From contig NZ_CP120374.1 in NCBI RefSeq assembly GCF_029892065.1, forward strand, positions 372,001-436,000: 64,000 nt of DNA, in the 5' to 3' direction. This document shows, in pieces, positions 36,652 through 44,378 of the stretch. Made by a program: the position numbers and the translations under genes. Numbering within the stretch: the stretch's first letter is position 1; every line of letters begins with the position of its first letter. Under the pieces are notes generated by a model, which searched no databases, was not told the origin of the DNA, and worked only from the letters and a program-made list of their open reading frames with translations. The stretch is from Sinorhizobium garamanticum. GTDB lineage: Bacteria; Pseudomonadota; Alphaproteobacteria; Rhizobiales; Rhizobiaceae.

Positions 36652-37332
36652 TCAATAGCTGCCGCGGGAGAAGCAGACGGCAGGGATCGTCTTGACGACG
36701 ATGGCAAGGTCGGCAAGGAGCGACCAGTTCTGGACGTATTGCGTGTCGAAGGCCACTCTGGCCGCGTAGGATACGTCGTTACGGCCGCTGATCTGCCAAA
36801 GGCCGGTCAGACCAGGCCGGGAACGCAGGTAGTAGACGGCAGCCGAATCATAAAGCTCGAGCTCGTCCTCTACGACCGGGCGCGGACCGACCACGCTCAT
36901 CTCGCCGCGGAGAATGTTGAGGAGCTGCGGCAGCTCGTCGAGGCTAAGCTTGCGCAACACGGCACCCACAGCGGTTACCCGCGGGTCGTCCTGCAGCTTG
37001 CGGGTCGTACGCCACTCTTCGTAGGCGTCAGGATTCTCCTTGAAATAGTCTTGCAGCACACCATCGCCGTTCTGCATCATCGTCCGGAATTTCAGGCACT
37101 TGAAGGCCTGACCGTTGTGACCGATGCGACGGTGTCCATAGAAAACACTCCCGCCATCAGAGAGCTTCACGAGCGCCATGATGAGCAGGAAGAGCGGGCT
37201 GAAGAAGATGAGAGCCAAGGACGCAGCGGCAATGTCAAAACTTCGTTTTGATATGCCGCCGATCGGCCGGAATACCCCGGTCTCTTTTGCGATGAAAAAC
37301 GGCGAACTGGCCGAGCGAGTCGCGGACTTCAT
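36652..37332 (-). CDS. exoY: Galactosyl-1-phosphate transferase priming exopolysaccharide synthesis
   Basis: This 226-residue bacterial sugar transferase has one membrane segment ([20 protein letters not shown]) and the conserved cytosolic core [45 protein letters not shown] and [19 protein letters not shown]. It loads galactose-1-phosphate on undecaprenyl phosphate, the committed step. ATG 37332 behind GGAG gives exactly the length I recall for S. meliloti ExoY. Its activity is likely restrained by the divergent exoX product. Confidence 0.96.
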   Translation of the reverse strand: MKSATRSASSPFFIAKETGVFRPIGGISKRSFDIAAASLALIFFSPLFLLIMALVKLSDGGSVFYGHRRIGHNGQAFKCLKFRTMMQNGDGVLQDYFKENPDAYEEWRTTRKLQDDPRVTAVGAVLRKLSLDELPQLLNILRGEMSVVGPRPVVEDELELYDSAAVYYLRSRPGLTGLWQISGRNDVSYAARVAFDTQYVQNWSLLADLAIVVKTIPAVCFSRGSY

Positions 37333-38120
37333 AGAGGTGACTCCATTTACGTTTTGCGATTGTCGGTCCCGCAGGACGCGGGTCATCTAGCGCGAGTGTA
37401 TGGTGAGAATTTGTTTTTTGAAGGCGAAATCAAGGCGGCGTCGCCGCGCCCCGTCTCCAAACCGTTTTGACCGATCGGACGCAGGCACTATTACTAAAAT
37501 TTAATTATAACGATCTGAAATTTATAATTACGACAATTTGTCACACGATTGCAACGTTGAAACATCGGCGCGATTTAATTCTTTCGGATCGCGAAGTATT
37601 ACAGGAAACGGATCGTCGTTTCACTCTGACGGGCGGAGGCGCCGCCGGCACGAAATTGACAAGGGCTAATTCCGGCTCAGCTTTTTGCATTGCATCATCA
37701 TATTGCAGTGCACATTTTCCTCACGCTTTCTGTGCGTGAGTTGTAACAAAAGTTGATCCGCTAAAAACGTTTTCGCTGAGCCGAAAGATGCAGCAATCAG
37801 AATGAGTTCGCAATTCCCCCTGACAATTTAGGGGACCCGTCAAGGAACCATTTTTGAATCCGGCATTCGCGCAGTTCTGGTGCGTTCACTCGATATTCAA
37901 CTCTTGTTTGTACTCACCAAGCCGCAAATCACCCCAACGTGATTCCCTGCTTTTGAGGATGAAAGAGGACGGAAAGGTTTTCGCGATAGAGAGAGTAGCG
38001 ACAAAGTTGAGTTTGCGTGTTGAAGAAAAAAGAAACCCCTAATATATTGTTAACGGCAGGAGGAGAGGGCTAAGAGTCCAATGACCATTGCAATCGAAAA
38101 TCAAAAGGCGGGGTAGCGCG
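37333..38120. promoter_or_regulatory. AT-rich exoY-exoX regulatory region
   Basis: This 788-base region is markedly more AT-rich than its surroundings. It contains an inverted repeat AATTATAA (37503-37510) / TTATAATT (37522-37529), a motif TTGCAGTGCACAT (37703-37715) related to elements upstream of exoH and exoL, and a mini-frame at 38081-38116. AT-rich exo promoters are targets of the zinc-finger regulator MucR in Sinorhizobium, so this is the probable control region for the priming enzyme and its inhibitor. No protein-coding gene of normal size is credible here. Confidence 0.6.
38081..38116 (+). CDS. Possible 11-codon leader peptide before exoX
   Basis: An ATG at 38081, 11 bases after a strong ribosome-site-like run (AGGAGGAGAGG), opens a frame of 11 residues (MTIAIENQKAG) that stops at 38116, 4 bases before the exoX ATG. 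Its end overlaps the purine-rich stretch that would serve exoX. It may couple or gate exoX translation. It could be chance; only the ribosome-site strength supports it. Confidence 0.3.
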   Translation: MTIAIENQKAG

Positions 38121-38408
38121 ATGTTCGCACCCCGCGTCTTCGTTAGCATGATCGGCGCATTGATGGCCTTTGCCATCGCAACCTACGTACTGAACGGCTC
38201 GCTGGTCTCAACCGCATTACAGACATTGATCTGCGCCGTGCTCATGCAGGTCGGATATTTCGTCGCTGTCGTTTTCCTGGTCTGGAAGGAGGCGCGCGAA
38301 AGGCGGAATTTATCTCCCAGCAAGGTGCCGGTCGATTCGGTGTCCAACGACAACTCGGGCAAGGTTTCCATCAGCCGTCTGAACCGCCCGGGCCACTCCA
38401 ATCCCTAA
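38121..38408 (+). CDS. exoX: Small inner-membrane inhibitor of exopolysaccharide synthesis
   Basis: This 95-residue protein has two hydrophobic segments (about residues 5-24 and 31-55) and a hydrophilic C-terminal tail. By size, topology and location divergent from exoY it is ExoX, which lowers exopolysaccharide output after transcription, apparently by acting on ExoY; the ExoX to ExoY ratio matters. The start at 38121 has a GGCGGGG run upstream. Confidence 0.9.
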   Translation: MFAPRVFVSMIGALMAFAIATYVLNGSLVSTALQTLICAVLMQVGYFVAVVFLVWKEARERRNLSPSKVPVDSVSNDNSGKVSISRLNRPGHSNP

Positions 38409-38628
38409 GGCCCGTTCCGATCCCGCTGCACATATTCGGCGGCATGCATCATCCGCTTTGTGGGTCGTCTCTATGAGCGCGATGCGTTCGCGGCTTCGCT
38501 GCCGCATTTTGCCGCATTGCAAAAAACTTTACGCTTGACGCGTTTGCGACATGATCTGCGGACATGTTCTGCAGGTTCGGTGAACTTGCACTACACCGAC
38601 GCATTTCGATCACCTGCTGGAGGCCCGT

Positions 38629-39654
38629 ATGACCGCAGCCGCGCCGACGAATGTCTGCATTATCATCGCCGCAAAGAACGCCGCCGACACAATCGCCAAG
38701 GCGATCGCCTCCGCTCTGGCCGAACCCGAAGCCGCGGAAGTCATCGTCATAGACGACGGTTCGACCGATGACACGCCCCGGACGGCACGCGCCGCCGACG
38801 ACGGAACCGGTCGGTTGAACGTCGTGCGCTTCGAAGAAAACCGCGGCCCCGCCGCCGCCCGCAATCACGCCATCGCGATCTCGCGATCCCCCGTCCTTGG
38901 CATCTTGGATGCGGACGACTTCTTTTTTCCGGGTCGGCTTCGCCAGCTTCTTTCAGAAGATGGCTGGGACTTCATCGCGGACAATATCGCGTTCATCGAC
39001 GCCAGCGAGGCCGAGACCGCCCACCGCAAGGTCGTCCGCTTCACGCCTAGTCCACGCGTGCTCGATCTAGTCGGTTTCGTCGAAGGCAATATCTCCAGGC
39101 GCGGCGTTCGCCGCGGCGAGATCGGCTTCCTTAAGCCGCTGATGCGGCGCTCGTTCCTCGATAACCATCGGCTCCGCTACAAGGAAGACCTGCGCCTCGG
39201 TGAAGACTATGACCTCTATGCCAGAGCGCTCGCCAAGGGTGCACGCTACAAGATCATCCACAGCTGCGGCTATGCCGCCGTCGTCCGGGGCAATTCGTTG
39301 AGCGGCAGCCATCGCACGGCAGACCTGAGGCGGCTCTACGAAGCGGATCGGGCGATCCTTAACGAAGGCCCATTGAGCGCCGATGCCGCCACCGCCATTC
39401 GGCGCCATGAGCGCCACATCCGGGACCGCTATGAACTGCGGCATTTCCTCGATCTCAAGAACCAGGCAGGCTTCATGAGCGCGATAGGTTATGGGCTTAC
39501 AAATCCCGGTGCGCTTCCGGCGATCGTCGGCGGGATCCTTGCCGACAAGACCGAACGTTTCCGGCCCCGCCAATCCTCTGCGCCGGTCGCGCTCGGAGGC
39601 TCGGGTGCCATCCGCTATCTGCTTGACTCGCCTATGATCGAGCCGGGAGAATAG
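38629..39654 (+). CDS. exoU: Glycosyltransferase adding a late glucose of the repeat unit
   Basis: This 341-residue GT2 (GT-A fold) enzyme has CIIIAAKNAADTIAKAIASA at the N-terminus, the nucleotide-binding VIVIDDGSTDDT, the DxD-like GILDADDFF (about residue 88) and the acceptor-region LGEDYDLYARAL. No membrane segment. In S. meliloti ExoU adds the sixth sugar (beta-1,6-glucose). It closely resembles ExoO (46311-47357), but order next to exoX supports exoU. ATG 38629 lies 7 bases after GGAGG. The genes that follow exoU in S. meliloti (exoV, exoW, exoT) are absent. Confidence 0.88.
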   Translation: MTAAAPTNVCIIIAAKNAADTIAKAIASALAEPEAAEVIVIDDGSTDDTPRTARAADDGTGRLNVVRFEENRGPAAARNHAIAISRSPVLGILDADDFFFPGRLRQLLSEDGWDFIADNIAFIDASEAETAHRKVVRFTPSPRVLDLVGFVEGNISRRGVRRGEIGFLKPLMRRSFLDNHRLRYKEDLRLGEDYDLYARALAKGARYKIIHSCGYAAVVRGNSLSGSHRTADLRRLYEADRAILNEGPLSADAATAIRRHERHIRDRYELRHFLDLKNQAGFMSAIGYGLTNPGALPAIVGGILADKTERFRPRQSSAPVALGGSGAIRYLLDSPMIEPGE

Positions 39655-40214
39655 CGGAAGCTCAAACGTTCGCAGGGAATTGGGCTACTCCCATTTATCG
39701 CTTGGACAGAGCGACCGCTATTGCGGAAACTCCATGAATTGGCGCGTGCTCGCCAGTCACGGGAGTGCGGCTTCCGTCGAGTAACATCCGAAAAGATTGG
39801 GCGCGGCCGCTCTTGCAATCGCTCTTTGGAACTCCCACATCCGCCTCGACAAATTGCCCGTTCAGATGTCGGCGAGATGGCCAAACCTGCGGGCAGGCTT
39901 CGCGCTCGGTACGCTGACCACGGATGTACTGGCAGATAGAGCAGCGAAGAGGAAAAGGTCGGGGTGTCCCGGCCTTTTTGTTGCCCGAACGCCTCGGCCC
40001 ACCGCCTGCCTCCACATCTCTGCCTCGCCGCTGCAGGCTCAATCAGCGGTAATGCGCTTTACGCGGCCATTAACCCCAAGTTTTGCAGGATGCCAACCGC
40101 GGGCTGCCTGCGTTAGGCTGATAGAGGACTGAGGCTGGATGGGAACTGCGCATGATCGGCATAGGGATGGCCGCAACGGCTTTCGGCAACAGGCGTCCTT
40201 CCTTCCAGCTCCGA
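39655..40214. other. exoU-exoI gap where exoV-exoW-exoT would be expected
   Basis: This 560-base stretch contains a strong terminator (39953-39982) and otherwise no coding signal. I looked for fragments of exoV, exoW or exoT and found none that I recognise. Confidence 0.6.
39953..39982 (+). terminator. Rho-independent terminator downstream of exoU
   Basis: The stem AAAAGGTCGGG (39953-39963) pairs with CCCGGCCTTTT (39968-39978) across a 4-base loop, followed by TGTT. It should end transcription coming from exoX-exoU about 300 bases downstream of exoU, or end a small RNA starting in that gap. Confidence 0.8.
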
Positions 40215-40778
40215 ATGAAATCGAGTTGCAACGTCGCCTCGTCTCCAGTAACGAAGGGGAAAATTAAACTTTTCCTGGTTCTGCTGATGACGGCGAACAG
40301 TGCGCAAGCGGACGAGCCGATCATTGGTGACGCGGCGGTAATCGATGGCGATACCATTGAAATCGCTGGCGAGCGGATCCAGTTCAGCGACGTCGACGCA
40401 CCGGAAAGCTGGCAGGTCTGCTCGGATGAGAAAGGCCTGGACTACCGATGCGGCGACGAGGCGGCTTCCGCTTTGAACGCGTTTCTGGCGGCTTCCCGTC
40501 CTACGCGCTGCGAACCCGTCAGGCGCGATCGTTATGGCCGCTTTGTCGGCACCTGCTTTCGCGCCGACGGCAAAGACGTGAACCGCTGGCTGGTGGAGAC
40601 CGGTAATGCAGTCGACCGGGAAGAGCACAGCAAGGGCGTCTATGCTGACGCGCAGGCGACCGCCCGTTCGGCCGGCGCCGGCATTTGGCGCAGTCAGTTC
40701 GGCCAGTCATGTCCGGCACCGCCCGGGCGCGTGAACCGAAAGCCGACGTGTTTGAAGGCAGCAAGCGAAAATCGATGA
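40215..40778 (+). CDS. exoI: ExoI, thermonuclease-fold secreted protein
   Basis: This 187-residue protein has a hydrophobic signal-like segment (KLFLVLLMTANSAQADEP, about 17-34) and a staphylococcal-nuclease fold: DAAVIDGDTIEIAGERIQFS, DVDAPESWQVC and the catalytic-type arginine/glutamate region RDRYGRFVGTCF. ExoI is needed for normal succinoglycan output in S. meliloti but its biochemical role is unresolved. The start is uncertain (ATG 40152 would add 21 residues). It overlaps the next gene by 4 bases. Confidence 0.8.
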   Translation: MKSSCNVASSPVTKGKIKLFLVLLMTANSAQADEPIIGDAAVIDGDTIEIAGERIQFSDVDAPESWQVCSDEKGLDYRCGDEAASALNAFLAASRPTRCEPVRRDRYGRFVGTCFRADGKDVNRWLVETGNAVDREEHSKGVYADAQATARSAGAGIWRSQFGQSCPAPPGRVNRKPTCLKAASENR

Positions 40779-41032
40779 TCATTGAAATCTGGATCTTATG
40801 CAGCATCGTGACCGCGGTCGTGGCCGCGCTCAGGGGCGGACACAGTCTTCGCTGGTTGCTGATTGGTTGTGTACTTGGCCCGATAGGCATCATCGTTGCG
40901 CTTTTGATGCCCTCGCTGAAATCAGAAGAAAAGGCAGTGGCCGAGAAGCGCAAGGACGACGCGGAAGAGATCGCCAGACCTCTCGTGGAGAACGAGACGC
41001 GAACCGTTTCCGCGAAGCACGACGACGACTGA
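40775..41032 (+). CDS. Small membrane protein coupled to exoI
   Basis: This 85-residue protein has two hydrophobic segments (about residues 4-20 and 27-45) with a short polar turn (RGGHSLRW) and a highly charged C-terminal tail. Its ATG overlaps the exoI stop (ATGA). I do not recognise a characterised family; the LLIGCVLGPIGIIVALLMP segment is common to many small alphaproteobacterial membrane proteins. A role in exopolysaccharide export or ExoI anchoring is only suggested by coupling. Confidence 0.72.
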   Translation: MIIEIWILCSIVTAVVAALRGGHSLRWLLIGCVLGPIGIIVALLMPSLKSEEKAVAEKRKDDAEEIARPLVENETRTVSAKHDDD

Positions 41033-41144
41033 CGCGACAGACACCGCGCAGGCGGATTTGGCGGCGGCCTCGGGGTTGGTGCAATGATTGAGATCCAGCC
41101 GTGTCCCAGCGCGCGGAATCAGCAAGGCTCCTGTCAAGCGGGCT

Positions 41145-41248
41145 TATAGCGCCGCGCGTCTTTCGAGACGCGCAAAGGTCGCTGGAGCGCTTTGAAGCAC
41201 TGCATGATTTTGTCCTCAAATCGATTTCCGATTTGAGGAATCATGCAA
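41145..41248 (-). repeat. RIME-like palindromic repeat, full copy, inverted
   Basis: This is the reverse-orientation match of the element at 28071-28171: TATAGCGCCGCGCGTC..GACGCGCAAAGGTCGCTGG..GCGCTTTGAA, then a second palindrome CATGATTTTGTCCTCAAATC paired with GATTTGAGGAATCATGC. Confidence 0.82.
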
Positions 41249-41447
41249 TAGGCGTGACGCCAAATATTCGAGCATGTTCAACGGCTTTGCCGCCTGCCGA
41301 TTCGGTCTTCGAGCGAACGCCGAAAAGCTGCCCAAACCTTGCCGCAATTCACCGCGTCGCCGCTCCAACGCCCGATTGGCTGTCAAAAAAAACAATCGAT
41401 TAAAAAAATCATATTTCTGCAACTCAACCTTTGCTTGTCCCAGAATT

Positions 41448-41460
41448 TTGCGGGGCACAA
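41448..41460 (+). promoter_or_regulatory. Shared exo upstream motif, exoH copy
   Basis: TTGCGGGGCACAA, 12 of 13 bases identical to the motif upstream of exoL at 43108-43120 and related to TTGCAGTGCACAT in the exoY-exoX region. Possible regulator binding site. Confidence 0.4.
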
Positions 41461-41702
41461 TTTCTGCAACATGCGACGAAACCGAGGTTTTTCGAAGAAC
41501 GACGGCATGAAGCGGTGACCGCCGGTTTTCCACGGGTTCGCCGCTTAGGTGCAGTGCAGCATGATTCGTTGCATTTTTCTGTTGCACCGCCATATTTTTT
41601 CTTTGCCGATGCCCTAGTTTATGTCCCACGAGCTCAAGACTGCTCTGTTGAAACGGCTGCCGCCGAGGCGCTGCCAGATAGGGAGTGACTGACATCGTGG
41701 GT

Positions 41703-42263
41703 ATGGACGCGAATGTTTCGTCGCGGATCGATCTGATGCGCATCGTGCTGCTTTCCAGCATCATGTTGGTGCACATCCCGTTTGATCCGCAGACGAGCCT
41801 GTTCCTGGGTGCATACGGCTTTCTGGACTGGGTTCGCGTCTATCTCGGCGAAAGCCTGTTCCGGGAGGGCGTACCGTGCCTCGGTGCGATCGCGGGCTAT
41901 CTCCTCTTCAGGCGGGGCATAGACAGCTTCGACTATTGGAACACGTTGAAGGCGAAAACGATGCTGCGGCCGTTCCTCATCTGGAGCGGGGCGTTGTTTC
42001 TCGCGGTCTATGTTGCGCAGCTCAACGGCATCGGCTTCGGTCACTTGTCGGATGTTGTGCACGCAACGCCGCGCGACTACCCCCTTCTCTACTTCACGAT
42101 GCCGATCCTGGTGATCGCAATCCTGGTCGCTTCCCACAATCAAATGGTGCGACTGGCACCCGACCTGCTCGGCGCCCTCACGGGCAGCCGAGGAGGTACA
42201 GGGCGAATGGCGCTTCCGCCACAAGCTGGCGGACATGCGAGCTATTCGCCGCAACAAAGGTAA
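41703..42263 (+). pseudogene. exoH: exoH remnant: succinyltransferase with a large internal deletion
   Basis: The frame encodes about 186 residues, while full-length ExoH is about 370. Residues 1-110 match the start of the acyltransferase-3 membrane enzyme ExoH (VSSRIDLMRIVLLSSIMLVH, then GVPCLGAIAGYLLFRRGID). After about residue 118 (DVVHATPRDY) the sequence jumps to what looks like the ExoH C-terminus (TMPILVIAILVASHNQMVRL, LAPDLLGALTGSRGG). The central catalytic and membrane part is missing. The deletion keeps the frame, and the TAA stop overlaps the exoK ATG, preserving translational coupling. The polymer is therefore probably not succinylated by this gene. The start could also be GTG 41685 or 41697. 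Confidence 0.75.
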
Positions 42264-43060
42264 TGACAATGATATCCGACTGTTATGCGCGCCTGCGCTA
42301 CCTCACACTTGTCACGCTCCCGCTCGCCGGCCTCGCTGGAACGGCGGCCGCCCAGCCGGGCGCCAATGGCGCGTCCTTCATGGACGATTTCGACGGTTTG
42401 AATACCGGCTTCTGGTTTGTCTCGGACGGATGGAACAATGGCGCCCACCAGAACTGCACCTGGTCCAAGAAGCAGGTGAAGATAAACAACGGCATTCTGG
42501 AACTTACCTTCGAGCATCGAAAGGAGGGCGAACGCAATTTCGCCTGCGGTGAAATTCAGACCCGCAAGCGCTTTGGCTACGGCACCTATGAGGCGCGGAT
42601 CAAGACAGCGGACGGGTCCGGGCTGAACTCAGCCTTCTTCACGTATATCGGTCCAGCCGACAAGAAGCCGCACGACGAGATCGATTTCGAAGTGCTCGGC
42701 AAGAATCCGGCGAAGGTCCAGGTCAATCAATATGTCTCGGCCAAGGGCGGCAACGAATATCTCGCGGATGTTCCCGGCGGGGCCAACCAGGGCTTCAACG
42801 ACTACGCCTTTGTCTGGGAGAAGGAACGGATCCGCTATTACGTCAACGGTGAGTTGGTCCATGAGGTCACGGATCCGGCGAAGATCCCGTCAAACGCGCA
42901 GAAGATCTTCTTCAGCCTTTGGGGAACGGATACCCTCAGCGACTGGATGGGCACATTTTCCTACAAGGAGCCGACGACGCTTCAGGTCGATCGCGTCGCC
43001 TTCACGGCTCCTGGCGACGAGTGCCAGTTCGCCGAGTCAGTCGCCTGCCGCATGGATTGA
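42263..43060 (+). CDS. exoK: Secreted endo-1,3-1,4-beta-glycanase
   Basis: This 265-residue GH16 enzyme has a signal peptide (about 1-30, ending GTAAA). The catalytic signature HDEIDFEVLG gives nucleophile and acid/base glutamates (about residues 136 and 140), and FGYGTYEARIKTADGSGLNS is the GH16 substrate-cleft segment. ExoK cleaves nascent succinoglycan to low-molecular-weight forms important for symbiosis. The ATG overlaps the exoH stop (TAATG). Confidence 0.94.
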   Translation: MTMISDCYARLRYLTLVTLPLAGLAGTAAAQPGANGASFMDDFDGLNTGFWFVSDGWNNGAHQNCTWSKKQVKINNGILELTFEHRKEGERNFACGEIQTRKRFGYGTYEARIKTADGSGLNSAFFTYIGPADKKPHDEIDFEVLGKNPAKVQVNQYVSAKGGNEYLADVPGGANQGFNDYAFVWEKERIRYYVNGELVHEVTDPAKIPSNAQKIFFSLWGTDTLSDWMGTFSYKEPTTLQVDRVAFTAPGDECQFAESVACRMD

Positions 43061-43107
43061 GCGGATTCTGAGCATTTGACCAACGATTGAGCATATGCAG
43101 CAATTTG

Positions 43108-43120
43108 TTGCGGCGCACAA
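43108..43120 (+). promoter_or_regulatory. Shared exo upstream motif, exoL copy
   Basis: TTGCGGCGCACAA, 50 bases before the exoL start; matches the exoH-upstream element with one difference. Confidence 0.4.
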
Positions 43121-43169
43121 AAAACTGAACTAAGCTCGGCTCGGGCTGAGCACGGAAACGGATGTTTTC

Positions 43170-44378
43170 ATGCTGCAGATACTTTATTTGGCACAGGACC
43201 TAACCGATCCTGCGGTACGCCGTCGGATTCTGACGCTTGTCGCGGGCGGCGCGAATGTGACGCTTGCCGGGTTTCGCCGGGACGCCAATTCGCTCGCGGC
43301 CATGCCTGGCATCGAGCCGATCGAACTGGGGGTTACGGCCGACGGTCGCTTCGCGCAGCGCATCGGCGCGGTTGCCGCTGCCTGCCTCTCACTGAAGAGC
43401 AAGCTCGCGAATGTCGGCAAACCCGACCTGATCATCGCGCGCAATCTCGAGATGCTCGCCATTGCCAAGCGGGCAGTCACGCTTTTCGGCGGCCAGGTTC
43501 CGATTGTCTACGAGTGCCTCGACATACACCGCTTGCTCCTACGCAAGGACGTCGTCGGGCGTGCGCTGCGTGCCACCGAGGCTCGTCTCGGACGTGACGC
43601 GCGCTGGCTGATCACCAGCTCGCCAGCCTTCATCGAACACTATTTCCGCCCGCTCTCGGGGCTCGATGCGCCGGCGCTGCTTCTCGAAAACAAGGTCCTC
43701 GAAATCGATGGCCCTGCGGATCGGGTCGCCGATTCCGCGCAATGCCCGGTGCCCGGTCCTCCATGGAAGATCGGCTGGTTCGGGGCCTTGCGCTGCGCCA
43801 AGTCCCTCGCGCTGCTCGCCGAGTTCTCCCGAAAGATGGAAGGCCGCTTCGAAATCGTTTTGCGGGGCAGGCCTGCCTACTCTGAATTCGCGGATTTTGA
43901 CGCATTCGTCCGGAATGAGCCCTTCATGAGCTTCGACGGCGCCTATCGCAATCCGGAAGATCTCGCCGACATTTATGGGGGTGTCCACTTCACATGGGCG
44001 ATCGATTTCTTCGAGGAGGGCCAGAATTCCGCATGGCTGCTGCCGAACCGCCTCTATGAGGGATGCCGTTACGGACGGGTGCCGATCGCCATGAAGGGCA
44101 CGGAGACCGCACGTTTCCTGTCGGTGCGTGGCATCGGACTGGTGCTGGAAGAGGCCAACGCAGAGAGCCTCTCCACGCTAATCGGATCGATGACGCCAGA
44201 TCGATACATCGAGGCGGCTAACGGCGTCGCCCAATGCAACCCCGGGACTTGGGTCTTCGACCGCACGGACTGCGAGGCGCTGGTGCGGCGCCTCGCGGCA
44301 CTCGCTGTCGAAACGACACAAGCAATGCCGACTCCGGCCATACCGGAGCCCCGCCACAACGAGGGTGGATTGCTATGA
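43170..44378 (+). CDS. exoL: Glucosyltransferase, third sugar of the repeat
   Basis: This 402-residue cytosolic glycosyltransferase is of GT-B type, judged from PDLIIARNLEMLAIAKRAVT, WKIGWFGALRCAKSLALLAE and the C-terminal donor-site region LLPNRLYEGCRYGRVPIAMK. In S. meliloti ExoL adds the third sugar (beta-1,4-glucose). Its stop overlaps the exoA start. A 109-base gap upstream holds a shared exo motif, so exoL may have its own promoter. Confidence 0.93.
   Translation: MLQILYLAQDLTDPAVRRRILTLVAGGANVTLAGFRRDANSLAAMPGIEPIELGVTADGRFAQRIGAVAAACLSLKSKLANVGKPDLIIARNLEMLAIAKRAVTLFGGQVPIVYECLDIHRLLLRKDVVGRALRATEARLGRDARWLITSSPAFIEHYFRPLSGLDAPALLLENKVLEIDGPADRVADSAQCPVPGPPWKIGWFGALRCAKSLALLAEFSRKMEGRFEIVLRGRPAYSEFADFDAFVRNEPFMSFDGAYRNPEDLADIYGGVHFTWAIDFFEEGQNSAWLLPNRLYEGCRYGRVPIAMKGTETARFLSVRGIGLVLEEANAESLSTLIGSMTPDRYIEAANGVAQCNPGTWVFDRTDCEALVRRLAALAVETTQAMPTPAIPEPRHNEGGLL

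Larger units (their letters stand above)
41033..41702. other. Non-coding region upstream of exoH-exoK, with repeat and AT-rich part
   Basis: This 670-base region contains the inverted RIME-like repeat (41145-41248), an AT-rich stretch (41380-41430) and the TTGCGGGGCACAA element (41448-41460). It probably carries the promoter of the exoH-K-L-A-M-O-N-P series. I see no gene. Confidence 0.55.

Noticed and set aside
37467..37739. 90-codon frame in the exoY-exoX gap
   Set aside because: AT-rich regulatory DNA, no ribosome site, no domain.
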